From Reyranella sp. (GTDB taxonomy: Bacteria; Pseudomonadota; Alphaproteobacteria; Reyranellales; Reyranellaceae), in NCBI RefSeq assembly GCF_004297265.1, contig NZ_SCUT01000010.1, positions 1 to 64,000 of the forward strand: a DNA stretch of 64,000 nucleotides, in the 5' to 3' direction. Positions 52,521 through 60,758 of this stretch are shown piece after piece. A program made the position numbers and the translations under genes. The stretch's first letter is position 1. Every line of letters starts with the position of its first letter. The notes under the pieces are model-generated. The model did not search any database and was not told where the DNA came from. It saw only the letters and a program-made list of their open reading frames with translations.

Positions 52521-55082
52521 ATGGAGATCGTGAACGATCCTGTAGCGCGCCAGCTCGCCCTCGAAGGCGAGATGTTCCGCGCCAGCGCTGAGAAACTGCG
52601 CGCCGAGATCGCCAAGGCCAAGAGCCGTGGCGCCGAAGACGAGACCCCCTACTCGGCCCGCCTGATGGTGGGCAAGGTCGAGGCGGTCGCCAACGGCATC
52701 CGAGAGTTCATCGCGCCGTTCGAGGCTGGTCAGCCTGTCCGCAAGGCCATCGCCATCAAGTTCATCCGGCTGTTGGAGCCCGAGGTGGGCGCCGCGCTGG
52801 CCCTGAAAGGTATCCTGGCCGGCATCACCAAGCGCCGCACGTTCCAGCGCTGCGCCATCATCATCGGCCGCATGGTCGAGGACGAGCTGATGTGGCGGGC
52901 GTTCGAGGGCCAGAAACCCGAGGAGGCCAAGATCACCGAGCGCAAGCTGTCCTCCAGCGGCAGCTACAGGCACCGGAAGCGTGTGGCCGGTGTTATGGCC
53001 GGCAGGGCCGGTGTCGATCGCGTCGAGATGACCGAGACCGAGCGCCTCAACGTCGGCTCGAAGCTCTTGGAGATCGCCATAGAGACCACCGGCATCGTAG
53101 AGCTGCACAGTGTCGTCATGGGCTCCGCGAGCCTAGCCGATGCAAGCTCTACGGTCCCGCACTCATCGAGCCGGCGCACCTCCAGGGATCGCATGTATTA
53201 CATCATGCCGAAGCCCGAGACCCTCGACTGGATCGAGCGGTTCACCGGCTGGTACGCCGCGGTGTCCCCCGAGTGGTGGCCCACGGTGATCCCGCCGAAG
53301 CCGTGGACTGGGCCTTCGAGCGGAGGCTACTACACGCGAATCCCGAGACCGATCACGCTCGTCAAGAACGCCCGCAAGGCTTACGTGACGGAGCTGGAGA
53401 ACGTCGACATGCCGGACGTCTATACTGCGGTCAACGCGGTGCAGGAGACCGCCTACAAGGTCGACGAGTGGGTGCTCGACGTGATCGAGAAGGTGTGGGC
53501 GAACAACCTCCACATCGCCAAGGTCGTGAAGCGCGAGCCAGACGATCTCCCGCCCAAGCCGGCCGACATCGACACGAACGAGGAGGCTCGCAAGGAGTGG
53601 CGCAAGGCGGCGGCGATGGTCTACGCCGGCAACGTGAAGCTCCTGTCGAAGCGCGTCCAGCTCGACCAGGGCCTCAAGATGGCCCGCAGGTTCGCCTCCG
53701 AGCCAGCGATCTACTTTCCGCACCAGTACGACTTCCGCGGACGCCTCTACGCGATCCCGCTGCTCTCGTACCAGGGGCCGGACTGGATGAAGGGGCTCCT
53801 TCGGTTCGCCGAGGGCAAGCCGATCAACGACGTCGAGGCTGCTGGCTTCCTGATGATCCAAGGGGCGAACCTTTGGGGCGAGGACAAGGGCTCGCTCGAC
53901 GACCGTATGGCCTGGGTTGAGGCTCACGAGGAGCAGATCAAGCGCGCCGGCACCGACCCGCTGGCGGACTACTGGTGGGCCGACGCGGACAAGCCGTGGC
54001 AGTTTCTTCAGTGGTGCCGGGAGTGGGCGCAGTTCATCGAGCATGGCTACGGCTTCGTGTCGTCGTTCATCTGCTCGGCTGACGGCACCTGCAACGGGCT
54101 ACAGCACTTCTCTGCAATGCTGCGCGACGACGTAGGTGGCTGCGCGGTGAACCTGTGCCCCAGTGACAAGCCAAACGACATCTACGCCAAGGTCGCGGAG
54201 GTGGTGACAGCCAAATTGCGTCTAATTGCCTCCCGTTCGGGAGGGGTTACGAAGGACGTGCCTCCTCGGTCCGCGCAAGAGTGGGCGAAGGTCTGGCTGG
54301 AGTTCGGCGTCAACCGGAAGACGACCAAGCGCTCGGTCATGGTGCTACCCTACGGCGGCACGCAGTATTCGACCCGAGAGTTCATCGAAGATGCGATCCG
54401 CGATCGACTGGCTGATGGAGACCCAAATCCGTTCGCCTGCCGAGTGAAAGACGCCAACGGCGCCTGGAACGACAGCAACGGCATGTTCGCCGCGTCTCTC
54501 TTCCTGGCCCCGCTGGTGTGGGAAAGCATCGGTGAGGTCGTCATTGCGGCCCGTACGGCGATGGGCTGGCTGAAGAAGGCGGCGTCGCTGGTGGCCCAGG
54601 AGGGTCTCCCGGTGACGTGGCAGACGCCGGACGGCTTCCCTGTCCAGCAAGCCTACTACGACACCGCCCAGCGGCGCGTGAAGCTGGGGCTCGCCGGGAC
54701 CGAAGTGAAGCTGATGATCCGCGAGGAGCTGCCGACGATCTCTAAGCGGCGGCAGGAACAGGGCGTGAGCCCGAACTTCGTACACTCGTGCGACGGCACG
54801 GCCCTGCGCCAGTACGTCGTCCTGGGGAAGGAGAACGGGATCAACTCGTTCGCGCTCGTCCATGACAGCTTCGGCTCCCTGGCGGCGGACTACAGCATGA
54901 TGCAGGCGTGCCTGCGTGAGGCGTTCGTGGACCTCTACCAGAACCACGACGTCCTCGAAGACCTTCGCTCTAACATCGCTCCGATCCTGTCGGGCGAGCG
55001 TAAGGGTGAGCTGCCGGTGGTGCCCACCAAGGGCGCCCTGGACCTCGAAGCGGTGAAGAAGAGCGACTTCTTTTTCGCCTAA
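52521..55082 (+). CDS. T7-like single-subunit DNA-dependent RNA polymerase
   Basis: 853 residues from ATG 52521 (aggag 5 bases before). The palm and fingers residues are all present: catalytic D521 in SADGTCNGLQHFSAM, K603 and Y611 in KRSVMVLPYGGT (same 8-residue spacing as T7 K631/Y639) and D782 in VHDSFGS. YDFRGRLYAIP is the conserved block before the palm. The C-terminal FFFA matches the T7 'FAFA' foot. It transcribes the middle and late phage genes independently of the host enzyme. Being the first gene of the prophage, it must itself be started by host RNA polymerase or by read-through. Confidence 0.97.
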   Translation: MEIVNDPVARQLALEGEMFRASAEKLRAEIAKAKSRGAEDETPYSARLMVGKVEAVANGIREFIAPFEAGQPVRKAIAIKFIRLLEPEVGAALALKGILAGITKRRTFQRCAIIIGRMVEDELMWRAFEGQKPEEAKITERKLSSSGSYRHRKRVAGVMAGRAGVDRVEMTETERLNVGSKLLEIAIETTGIVELHSVVMGSASLADASSTVPHSSSRRTSRDRMYYIMPKPETLDWIERFTGWYAAVSPEWWPTVIPPKPWTGPSSGGYYTRIPRPITLVKNARKAYVTELENVDMPDVYTAVNAVQETAYKVDEWVLDVIEKVWANNLHIAKVVKREPDDLPPKPADIDTNEEARKEWRKAAAMVYAGNVKLLSKRVQLDQGLKMARRFASEPAIYFPHQYDFRGRLYAIPLLSYQGPDWMKGLLRFAEGKPINDVEAAGFLMIQGANLWGEDKGSLDDRMAWVEAHEEQIKRAGTDPLADYWWADADKPWQFLQWCREWAQFIEHGYGFVSSFICSADGTCNGLQHFSAMLRDDVGGCAVNLCPSDKPNDIYAKVAEVVTAKLRLIASRSGGVTKDVPPRSAQEWAKVWLEFGVNRKTTKRSVMVLPYGGTQYSTREFIEDAIRDRLADGDPNPFACRVKDANGAWNDSNGMFAASLFLAPLVWESIGEVVIAARTAMGWLKKAASLVAQEGLPVTWQTPDGFPVQQAYYDTAQRRVKLGLAGTEVKLMIREELPTISKRRQEQGVSPNFVHSCDGTALRQYVVLGKENGINSFALVHDSFGSLAADYSMMQACLREAFVDLYQNHDVLEDLRSNIAPILSGERKGELPVVPTKGALDLEAVKKSDFFFA

Positions 55083-55084
55083 TG

Positions 55085-55100
55085 CCTCCCCAAAGGGAGG
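55085..55100 (+). other. Small hairpin immediately after the RNA polymerase gene
   Basis: cctccc-caaa-gggagg follows the stop codon by two bases and has no T-run. It may be an RNA-processing (RNase III-type) site as between T7 early genes, a weak terminator, or just the complement of a Shine-Dalgarno sequence. Confidence 0.45.
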
Positions 55101-55110
55101 AATTGCAGGT

Positions 55111-55128
55111 CAAAAGTACCACCATTGC
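55111..55128 (+). promoter_or_regulatory. Candidate phage RNA-polymerase promoter, copy 2
   Basis: An exact 18-base copy of the motif at 52466, located 29 bases after the RNA polymerase stop and 30 bases before the next start. Placed to drive the class II (replication) gene block with the phage polymerase. Confidence 0.65.
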
Positions 55129-55157
55129 GGCCCACAAGCCGAACAACGGAGACCAAC

Positions 55158-55376
55158 ATGCAAGTCATCAACCGAGAACTCGGCGCCGCGCCGGTCGAGA
55201 AGATCGTGCTGGAGCTGACCGGCCCCGAGTACGAGACCGTGCTGCGCTCTCTTCGCCGTATGCAGATCGGCGCGAACAGCTACCTCACGTTCACGGGCAA
55301 CGACGCGAACATCACTCGTGCCCACAAGCGCCGCGCCGAGCACCTCCATCGTGAGCTGACGGGGCGCGCACGATGA
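55158..55376 (+). CDS. Small phage protein, unknown
   Basis: 72 residues, MQVINRELGAAPVEKIVLELTGPEY, then a basic C-terminus (THKRRAEHLHRELTGRAR-like). The ggagacc site is typical of this phage (the same box precedes several other genes). First gene after the promoter-like repeat. No family recognised; its Arg/His-rich end could bind nucleic acid. Confidence 0.65.
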   Translation: MQVINRELGAAPVEKIVLELTGPEYETVLRSLRRMQIGANSYLTFTGNDANITRAHKRRAEHLHRELTGRAR

Positions 55377-55639
55377 ACCTCGACAAGCTCAACAACGTCC
55401 CCCTGGCGGCGACGGCGCAGTCCACCTTCGCCGTCTTCGACACCCTTCAGCTCCCCTCGCACGACACCAACGAGCAGCGCCTCGCGGCCATCTTCTGTGC
55501 CGCGTTCCTGGCCGCTCGACGGTTCGGCGTGAACCCCAACAAGGGGTGGGAGCTGGCGAACAATCTCATTCACGGCGCGGACGGCAAACAGGTTCCTGAG
55601 TTTGCCGGCGCCGCCCGCTATCTGCGCGAGGAGTTCTGA
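55373..55639 (+). CDS. Small phage protein, unknown
   Basis: 88 residues, MNLDKLNNVPLAATAQSTFAVFDTLQ, predicted mostly helical; ATGA overlap with the previous stop. No family recognised. The tight coupling supports it being a real gene. Confidence 0.65.
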   Translation: MNLDKLNNVPLAATAQSTFAVFDTLQLPSHDTNEQRLAAIFCAAFLAARRFGVNPNKGWELANNLIHGADGKQVPEFAGAARYLREEF

Positions 55640-55640
55640 G

Positions 55641-55817
55641 ATGAAGGTCAAGAAGACCAAGGCTGGCAACTTCAAGCTCAAGGCCAGCGAGGACGAGGTC
55701 AAATACCTCATGCATCTGATCGGCCCGACGAACTACGAAGAGGACATCGAAGCCGGCGTACCGGAAGGCACCGGCTACGGCATCTACAGCCCCCTGCACG
55801 ACGCGGTGAACGAGTGA
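55641..55817 (+). CDS. Small phage protein, unknown
   Basis: 58 residues, MKVKKTKAGNFKLKASEDEVKYLMHLIGPTNYEEDIEAG. Basic N-terminus, acidic C-terminus. It starts one base after the previous stop and its own stop shares a base with the next start (TGATG). Confidence 0.6.
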   Translation: MKVKKTKAGNFKLKASEDEVKYLMHLIGPTNYEEDIEAGVPEGTGYGIYSPLHDAVNE

Positions 55818-56011
55818 TGCAGACGAGAAACAACTTCGTCATTCGCGAAGTCGACAATGGCTGGGTCGTCGAGATCGGCGGCAGCCTGGAGCGGCTCACG
55901 TCGGGAGACGTGCGCGTCTACCAGAACTCCTCGGACATCGCCGAGCTTCTCGACATATACGCCGAGAAGTCGCACTCGCGGCGCGAGGCCGAAAGGCCGG
56001 TGTCCCTGTGA
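55817..56011 (+). CDS. Small phage protein, unknown
   Basis: 64 residues, MQTRNNFVIREVDNGWVVEIGG. A short beta-rich N-terminal half is followed by a charged tail. Start ATG 55817 overlaps the previous stop; a GTG one codon earlier is less likely. No family recognised. Confidence 0.6.
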   Translation: MQTRNNFVIREVDNGWVVEIGGSLERLTSGDVRVYQNSSDIAELLDIYAEKSHSRREAERPVSL

Positions 56012-56175
56012 CCCGCTACCAAGCCCGCCTCGTCCAGCGCTTCGAGCGCTACCTGCGCGAAGACGCGGCGCCCCCGGTCGACCTGACCGCGGCGCTGCTC
56101 AACGAGGGCCTCAGTCCGTTTGAGATCGAGGCCAATCTCGACACCAATCAACTCACAACGACGGAGGCCCTGTAG
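56008..56175 (+). CDS. Small phage protein, unknown (55 residues)
   Basis: GTG 56008 overlaps the previous stop (GTGA), and the TAG at 56173-56175 overlaps the next GTG. The product MTRYQARLVQRFERYLREDAAPP... EAL is helical and charged. Recognised by its perfect fit into the chain of overlapping genes rather than by homology. Confidence 0.55.
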   Translation: MTRYQARLVQRFERYLREDAAPPVDLTAALLNEGLSPFEIEANLDTNQLTTTEAL

Positions 56176-56852
56176 TGGCCGAGAAGAAGCCCAAGCCGCA
56201 GAAGTTTACGTCGGAGATCGGCACCGCGTTCCACCCCTACCTCGACAAGCCCGACACCAAGTTCAAGGACGAGGGCGAGTTCAAGGTCAACATGCGCTGG
56301 TCGGCCGAGGACGCCGCCAAGATCAAGGCCCAGGTCGACGAGAAGATGAAGGAGGCGCGCAAGCTCCCCGATCTGCTCGCGGCCAAGAAGAAGAACCCCA
56401 AGGCGGCGATCCCCGAGAACACTCCCTACAAGGAAGCGATCGACGACAACGGCGACGAGACCGGCGAGCTGGAGTTCAAGTTCGCGACCACGGCGAGCGG
56501 CAAGTCCAAGAAGGACGGCAAGCCCTGGAAGCGCACGATCAAGTTCTTCGACGCCAAGGGTCAGCCGATGAAGCCGATCTCTCTGTGGAGCGGCTCGCGT
56601 CTGCGCGTCTCGTACACGATCGGCACCTACTTCATCAACGCCAAGGTCGGCTACGGCGTGAAGCTCTACCTCGAAGCGGTCAAGGTCATCGAAGCTGTCC
56701 AGGGCAGCGGCGGCTCGGCCAAGGACTACGGCTTCGGCGAGGAAGAGGAGGGCTACACGAAGGACGACATGCAGTCCAACGACAGCGACGACGCTGGCGA
56801 TGACAGCAGCGACAGCGAGGACAACGACGGCGATGACGCGACCGACTTCTAG
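56175..56852 (+). CDS. Single-stranded DNA-binding protein (T7 gp2.5-like)
   Basis: 225 residues from GTG 56175. A basic OB-fold-like body (KFTSEIGTAFHPYLDKPDTKFKDEGEFKVNMRW...VGYGVKLYLEAVKVIE) is followed by a strongly acidic Asp/Ser tail (about 185-225) ending in Phe, the arrangement by which T7 gp2.5 contacts polymerase and helicase. Position before endonuclease I is as in T7. The coding end overlaps endonuclease I by 20 bases. Confidence 0.87.
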   Translation: MAEKKPKPQKFTSEIGTAFHPYLDKPDTKFKDEGEFKVNMRWSAEDAAKIKAQVDEKMKEARKLPDLLAAKKKNPKAAIPENTPYKEAIDDNGDETGELEFKFATTASGKSKKDGKPWKRTIKFFDAKGQPMKPISLWSGSRLRVSYTIGTYFINAKVGYGVKLYLEAVKVIEAVQGSGGSAKDYGFGEEEEGYTKDDMQSNDSDDAGDDSSDSEDNDGDDATDF

Positions 56853-57258
56853 GGGTCGGCGTCGTCCTAAGTCCAAGGCGGAAGTCGGGCGAGTGCTCGG
56901 CTTCCGTAGTGGACTGGAGGAGAGAGTGGCCGCGGAGCTGGAGACAGCTCTCGGCCATCCCGTCGACTACGAAACCACCACCATCACCTACGAGAAGCCG
57001 GCGAAGAAGAGCCGGTACACGCCGGACTTCCGGCTCCCGAACGGGATCATCGTCGAGACCAAGGGCCGCTTCGTGACCGCCGATAGGCAGAAGCACATCA
57101 CCATCAAGGCCCAGCACCCCGACCTCGACATCCGCTTCGTCTTCTCCAACCCCAACGCACGCATCTCGAAGCGAAGCGCCACGACCTACGCCATGTGGTG
57201 CAAGAAGAACGGCTTCAAGTATGCCGAAGGCTCCGTCCCCGCGGAGTGGCTCAAATGA
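56833..57258 (+). CDS. Endonuclease I, Holliday-junction resolvase (T7 gp3-like)
   Basis: 141 residues from ATG 56833, overlapping the SSB tail. Catalytic residues are in place: E29/E30 in RSGLEERVAAEL, D65 in YTPDFRLPNG, and E75-x-K77 in VETKGRF. The C-terminal part (KKNGFKYAEGSVPAEWLK) closely follows T7 gp3. It cuts branched phage DNA and degrades host DNA. Confidence 0.94.
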   Translation: MTRPTSRGRRRPKSKAEVGRVLGFRSGLEERVAAELETALGHPVDYETTTITYEKPAKKSRYTPDFRLPNGIIVETKGRFVTADRQKHITIKAQHPDLDIRFVFSNPNARISKRSATTYAMWCKKNGFKYAEGSVPAEWLK

Positions 57259-57686
57259 CCCGTAACCGCGCGAGCACGCGCTACATCGTTATTCACTCCT
57301 CGGCGACCCCGCCGAACATGCCCGTCGATGCTGCCACGATTGATCGTTGGCACCGGGCGAGAGGCTGGCTGATGGTCGGCTACAACCGCGTGATCCGCCG
57401 TGATGGCGTGATCGAGCAGGGTAGGCCAGACGACGCAGTCGGCGCACATGCAGGACCGGACTACAACGCTGTCTCCGTTGCGGTCTGCATGGCTGGTGGG
57501 GTCGCCGAGGACGGCAAGACGCCGGAAGCAAACTTCACGCCCGAACAGTGGGCGTCGTTGGAGAAGCTCGTCCGCGAGTGGAAGGACCGATACCCCGAGG
57601 CGCAAGTCGTTGGGCATCGCGACATCAACTCGACGGAATGCCCGAGCTTCGCTGTCAAAGAGTGGGCCGCTTCTGTCGGCCTGTAA
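57255..57686 (+). CDS. N-acetylmuramoyl-L-alanine amidase (T7 lysozyme-like, gp3.5)
   Basis: 143 residues; ATGA overlap with endonuclease I. Zinc ligands are H14 (IVIHSSAT), H121 (VGHRDIN) and C129 (STECPSF); Y43 in VGYNRVI corresponds to the active-site Tyr. In T7 the protein both cleaves peptidoglycan at lysis and inhibits the phage RNA polymerase. The N-terminus (MTRNRASTRY) is similar in length to the T7 segment needed for polymerase binding. Confidence 0.93.
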   Translation: MTRNRASTRYIVIHSSATPPNMPVDAATIDRWHRARGWLMVGYNRVIRRDGVIEQGRPDDAVGAHAGPDYNAVSVAVCMAGGVAEDGKTPEANFTPEQWASLEKLVREWKDRYPEAQVVGHRDINSTECPSFAVKEWAASVGL

Positions 57687-57707
57687 CCCCAACACGGGAG
57701 ACCAACA

Positions 57708-57902
57708 GTGGCCGACTATGTAAAGATCAAGATGCCGAAGTCCGTGGAAGAGGAGCCCAAGGAGTACGTCGACAAGAAGCGGGCGAAAGACGCGGCGAAC
57801 GCACTATTCGGCGCCTTCGGTTGGGACCAGTCGCCGGAAGGTTCCCCCTTCTGGCTATCCGTCTACGAGCGCCTGATGCAGATGTCGAAGCGGGGCTACT
57901 GA
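57708..57902 (+). CDS. Small phage protein, unknown
   Basis: 64 residues from GTG 57708 (ggagacc box before it). VDKKRAKDAANALFGAFGWDQSPEGSPFWLSVYERLMQMSKRGY is helical with aromatic residues. No family recognised. Followed after one base by the next gene. Confidence 0.6.
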   Translation: MADYVKIKMPKSVEEEPKEYVDKKRAKDAANALFGAFGWDQSPEGSPFWLSVYERLMQMSKRGY

Positions 57903-57903
57903 C

Positions 57904-58134
57904 ATGACCCAGCGCGACCAGATCATCGAACACCTCAACAAGTACGGCTCGATCTCGCCGCTCGAAGCGAGGCACGTCTACGGCATCGAGCGCCTCGCGT
58001 CGCGGATCGACGAGCTGAAGAAGTCCGGCTTCCGGATCAGCACCACGCCCAAGAAGGACGCCAAGGGCAAACGCTACGCCGAGTATGCGTTCACCCCCGG
58101 CGCCGTCCAGGCGTCCCAGGCGTTCACGCTCTGA
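57904..58134 (+). CDS. Small winged-helix DNA-binding phage protein
   Basis: 76 residues: MTQRDQIIEHLNKYGSISPLEARHVYGIERLASRIDELKKSGF is a compact winged helix-turn-helix of the kind found in small phage proteins that act as transcription modulators. STTPKKDAKGKRYAEYAF forms the wing. It may tune host or phage transcription. Confidence 0.7.
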   Translation: MTQRDQIIEHLNKYGSISPLEARHVYGIERLASRIDELKKSGFRISTTPKKDAKGKRYAEYAFTPGAVQASQAFTL

Positions 58135-58148
58135 CAACAGGAGAGACC

Positions 58149-58577
58149 ATGCAAGAGATTACCGACAATCGAGACGGCATCGGCGGGACATTTCGCGTCG
58201 AGAAGGATGAAGACGGGGACCTTTCCGTCATCGCGAACGGTAAATTTGACGGGGAGCGGGCAAGTGTCTGGCTCAACCCGGCCGCCGCTCGCCAGCTCTA
58301 CAACGCCATCGGCGCCGAGATGGGCTTCGACAAGCCGGCCAAGACCCGCACGGCCCCCAAGGGCGCCCAGGCGTACAAGGGCAACGGGAACCACAAGTGG
58401 GAAGAGGTGACGACCGACCCCAAGGGCGCCGGCTACACCTACCGCCTGCGCGTTCCGGGCGGCTGGCTGTACCGGACCGTCACGACTGTCCCCGGCTATC
58501 TCGGCGAGGAGCCGATCCCCGTGGCGCAGTCCACGGTGTTCGTCCCGGTCTCCGACGTGGTCGGCTACGCGGTCTAG
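58149..58577 (+). CDS. Hypothetical phage protein
   Basis: 142 residues with a ggagaga site. The N-terminal half has GTFRVEKDEDGDLSVIANGK and ASVWLNPAAARQLYNAIG; a basic middle (KTRTAPKGAQAYKGNGNHKWEE) leads to a beta-rich C-terminus. No family recognised. A terminator follows. Confidence 0.6.
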   Translation: MQEITDNRDGIGGTFRVEKDEDGDLSVIANGKFDGERASVWLNPAAARQLYNAIGAEMGFDKPAKTRTAPKGAQAYKGNGNHKWEEVTTDPKGAGYTYRLRVPGGWLYRTVTTVPGYLGEEPIPVAQSTVFVPVSDVVGYAV

Positions 58578-58601
58578 CTGCGTCTCAATCGTTCCCCAAC
58601 A

Positions 58602-58640
58602 GGGGCCGCTTCCATTCCGGAGGTGGCCCCCATTTTTTCT
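58602..58640 (+). terminator. Rho-independent terminator inside the phage replication block
   Basis: ggggccgcttcc / ggaggtggcccc forms a 12-bp stem (with two G-T pairs) around attcc, followed by c-attttttct. It lies directly before the primase-helicase gene and could terminate transcripts of the host or phage polymerase or set expression steps. Confidence 0.75.
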
Positions 58641-58649
58641 GGAGACCTA

Positions 58650-60308
58650 ATGGCGGACAGCGAGAGCAGCGTCATTCGCACGGAGGGATGCCCGGTCTGC
58701 CCGTCCTCCGATGCCTTCAAGGTCTACGACGACGGGCACGGCCACTGTTTCTCGTGCGGACACCATGACCCCCGATACGCAGCTTCTACTCTGGCTGGCG
58801 CTGATGGCGCTGGCGTGGGCGTTCCTAAAGGGCGCCCCAAGCGATCTGGAATGATCGAGGGAAAGACCGCCGCGCTCCCGAAGCGCAACCTCACCGAGGA
58901 GACCGCGAAGAAGTGGCGGTACGAGGTGGGTAAGTTCAAAGGCAAGTCCGTCCAGATCGCCAACTACCTCGACGAAGCCGGCAAGGTGGCGGCGCAGAAG
59001 CTCCGCTTCGCCAACAAGGACTTCACCGTCGTCGGCAATCTCAAGGACGCCCTGCCTCTCTTCGGCCAACACCTCTGGCGCGACAAGGGTAGGATGGTCG
59101 TCGTGACCGAGGGCGAGATCGACGCGATGTCGGTGTCGCAGCTACAGGGCCACAAGTACCCTGTGGTGTCCCTGCCCAACGGCGCCCAGGGTGCCAAGAA
59201 GTCCGTCGCCAAGGCGCTCGACTGGCTCCTCGGCTTCGAGGTGGTCGTCTTCATGTTCGACATGGACGACCCCGGTAAGGAAGCAGCCAGCGAATGCGCT
59301 GCGTTGCTCCCCCCAGGTCGCGCCAAGATCGCCGCGCTGCCTCTCAAAGACGCCAACGACATGCTCAAGGCAGGCCGTGGCGCCGAGGTGATCGACGCGA
59401 TATGGGGCGCCAAGGAGTACCGGCCGGACGGCGTGGTGTCCCTCAAGGACATCCGCGATCGCGTCCTGGCGGTGCCCGAGACTGGCCTGCCGTGGGTCTT
59501 CCCGACGCTCACCAAGCACACCTTCGGGCGACGCTACGGCGAGCTGTATTTCGTGGGTGCCGGCACAGGCGTTGGCAAGACGGACTTCCTGACCCAGCAG
59601 ATCACCTTCGACGTGGTCGATCTGGGCCAGAAGGTAGGCGTGTTCTTCTTCGAGCAGCAGCCAGAGGAGACGGGCAAGCGCCTCGCCGGCAAGCTGACCG
59701 GCAAGCGCTTCCATATCCCCGATGGGACCTGGGAGCAGCCCGAGCTGATCGAGGCTCTCGACAAGCTCGACGCTCACGACGGGCTCCGCTTCTACGACCA
59801 CTTCGGCGTGACCGAGTGGGACGTGGTGAAGGCGCGCATCCGCTACATGGCGCACGCCGAAGGTATCCGCATCTTCTACCTCGACCACCTCACGGCATTC
59901 GCGGCCGGCGCGGAGGACGAGCGCAAAGAGCTGGAGCGGATCATGGGCGAGCTGGGCGGGCTCGTGAAGGAGTTGAACATCATGATGACCGCGGTGTCGC
60001 ACCTGTCGACGCCGGAAGGTAAGCCGCACGAAGAGGGCGGTCGCGTGATGATCCGGCACTTCAAGGGCTCTCGATCCATTGGCTACTGGTCGCACTTCAT
60101 GTTCGGCCTGGAGCGCAACACGCAGAGCGACGATCCCGAGGAGCGCGGCACGACAACCTTCCGCATCCTTAAAGATCGCAACACCGGCAACGCCACTGGC
60201 GAGACCTTCGCCCTGGCCTACGACCGAGACACCGGCCGGCTCTTCGAGACCGACATGCCCGTCACTGACGGCGGCATGACGTCCGACGACAGCAAGCCAG
60301 ACTTCTAG
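58650..60308 (+). CDS. DNA primase/helicase (T7 gp4-like)
   Basis: 552 residues from ATG 58650 (ggagacc box). The N-terminal zinc finger has C14-x2-C17 and C33-x2-C36 (CPVC, CFSC). The TOPRIM domain shows VTEGEIDAMSV and FMFDMDDPGKEA. The DnaB-type helicase domain has Walker A at 303-311 (GAGTGVGKT), Walker B IFYLDHL and HLSTPEG / FKGSRSIGYWS motifs. It primes and unwinds for the phage polymerase. The acidic C-terminal DSKPDF ends in Phe, as in T7. Confidence 0.96.
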   Translation: MADSESSVIRTEGCPVCPSSDAFKVYDDGHGHCFSCGHHDPRYAASTLAGADGAGVGVPKGRPKRSGMIEGKTAALPKRNLTEETAKKWRYEVGKFKGKSVQIANYLDEAGKVAAQKLRFANKDFTVVGNLKDALPLFGQHLWRDKGRMVVVTEGEIDAMSVSQLQGHKYPVVSLPNGAQGAKKSVAKALDWLLGFEVVVFMFDMDDPGKEAASECAALLPPGRAKIAALPLKDANDMLKAGRGAEVIDAIWGAKEYRPDGVVSLKDIRDRVLAVPETGLPWVFPTLTKHTFGRRYGELYFVGAGTGVGKTDFLTQQITFDVVDLGQKVGVFFFEQQPEETGKRLAGKLTGKRFHIPDGTWEQPELIEALDKLDAHDGLRFYDHFGVTEWDVVKARIRYMAHAEGIRIFYLDHLTAFAAGAEDERKELERIMGELGGLVKELNIMMTAVSHLSTPEGKPHEEGGRVMIRHFKGSRSIGYWSHFMFGLERNTQSDDPEERGTTTFRILKDRNTGNATGETFALAYDRDTGRLFETDMPVTDGGMTSDDSKPDF

Positions 60309-60316
60309 GAGACCAT

Positions 60317-60481
60317 ATGAACTACCTCAACATCGCGTTCGCGCTCCTGCTCCTCTCGTGGGGCGGATGGACAATCGGGATCACGGTGCTCAACGCCTAT
60401 CGCAATCCTGGCCGCAATCGTCAGGTCCAGTTTTTCATGGGCGTGACCACCATCGCGCTCGCCTCTCTACTCCTGCGGTGA
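60317..60481 (+). CDS. Small two-helix membrane protein of the phage
   Basis: 54 residues from ATG 60317 (aggagacc before it). Two hydrophobic segments (LNIAFALLLLSWGGWTIGITVL and FFMGVTTIALASLLL) flank a short basic loop (NAYRNPGRNRQ). Holin-like in size and topology, but located far from usual lysis genes; function not assigned. Confidence 0.6.
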   Translation: MNYLNIAFALLLLSWGGWTIGITVLNAYRNPGRNRQVQFFMGVTTIALASLLLR

Positions 60482-60485
60482 TCCC

Positions 60486-60758
60486 ATGATGCCAACACTA
60501 ACGCGACGGTCCATCCGTCGTGGCGCCAACGCGCGCTTCCAGGGCGTCCCGACGTTCGCCGGGATGATGTCCTTCTTGACCGAGATGAAGATCGAGTTCG
60601 GCCTCTCCGGACGGCCGATGGGCTCTCGCGTGTTCGTCGGCCAGATGGGCAACGGCGAGTTCCTGTCGGCGACGTTCGCCCATCCGACCAAGAAGTCGAA
60701 CAAGCGAGGGAGCCGAATGGCGACCCTGTCGTGGCGGAAGCCGAAGGTGCCGGTATGA
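60486..60758 (+). CDS. Hypothetical basic phage protein
   Basis: 90 residues, Arg/Lys-rich at both ends (MMPTLTRRSIRRGANARF ... SWRKPKVPV) with a central MKIEFGLSGRPMGSRVFVGQM. No family recognised. The stop overlaps the next ATG (ATGA). Confidence 0.55.
   Translation: MMPTLTRRSIRRGANARFQGVPTFAGMMSFLTEMKIEFGLSGRPMGSRVFVGQMGNGEFLSATFAHPTKKSNKRGSRMATLSWRKPKVPV

Noticed and set aside
54225..54250. cctcccgttcgggagg hairpin inside the phage RNA polymerase gene
   Set aside because: It is within conserved coding sequence, without a T-run and unlike the intergenic element positions; probably coincidental.
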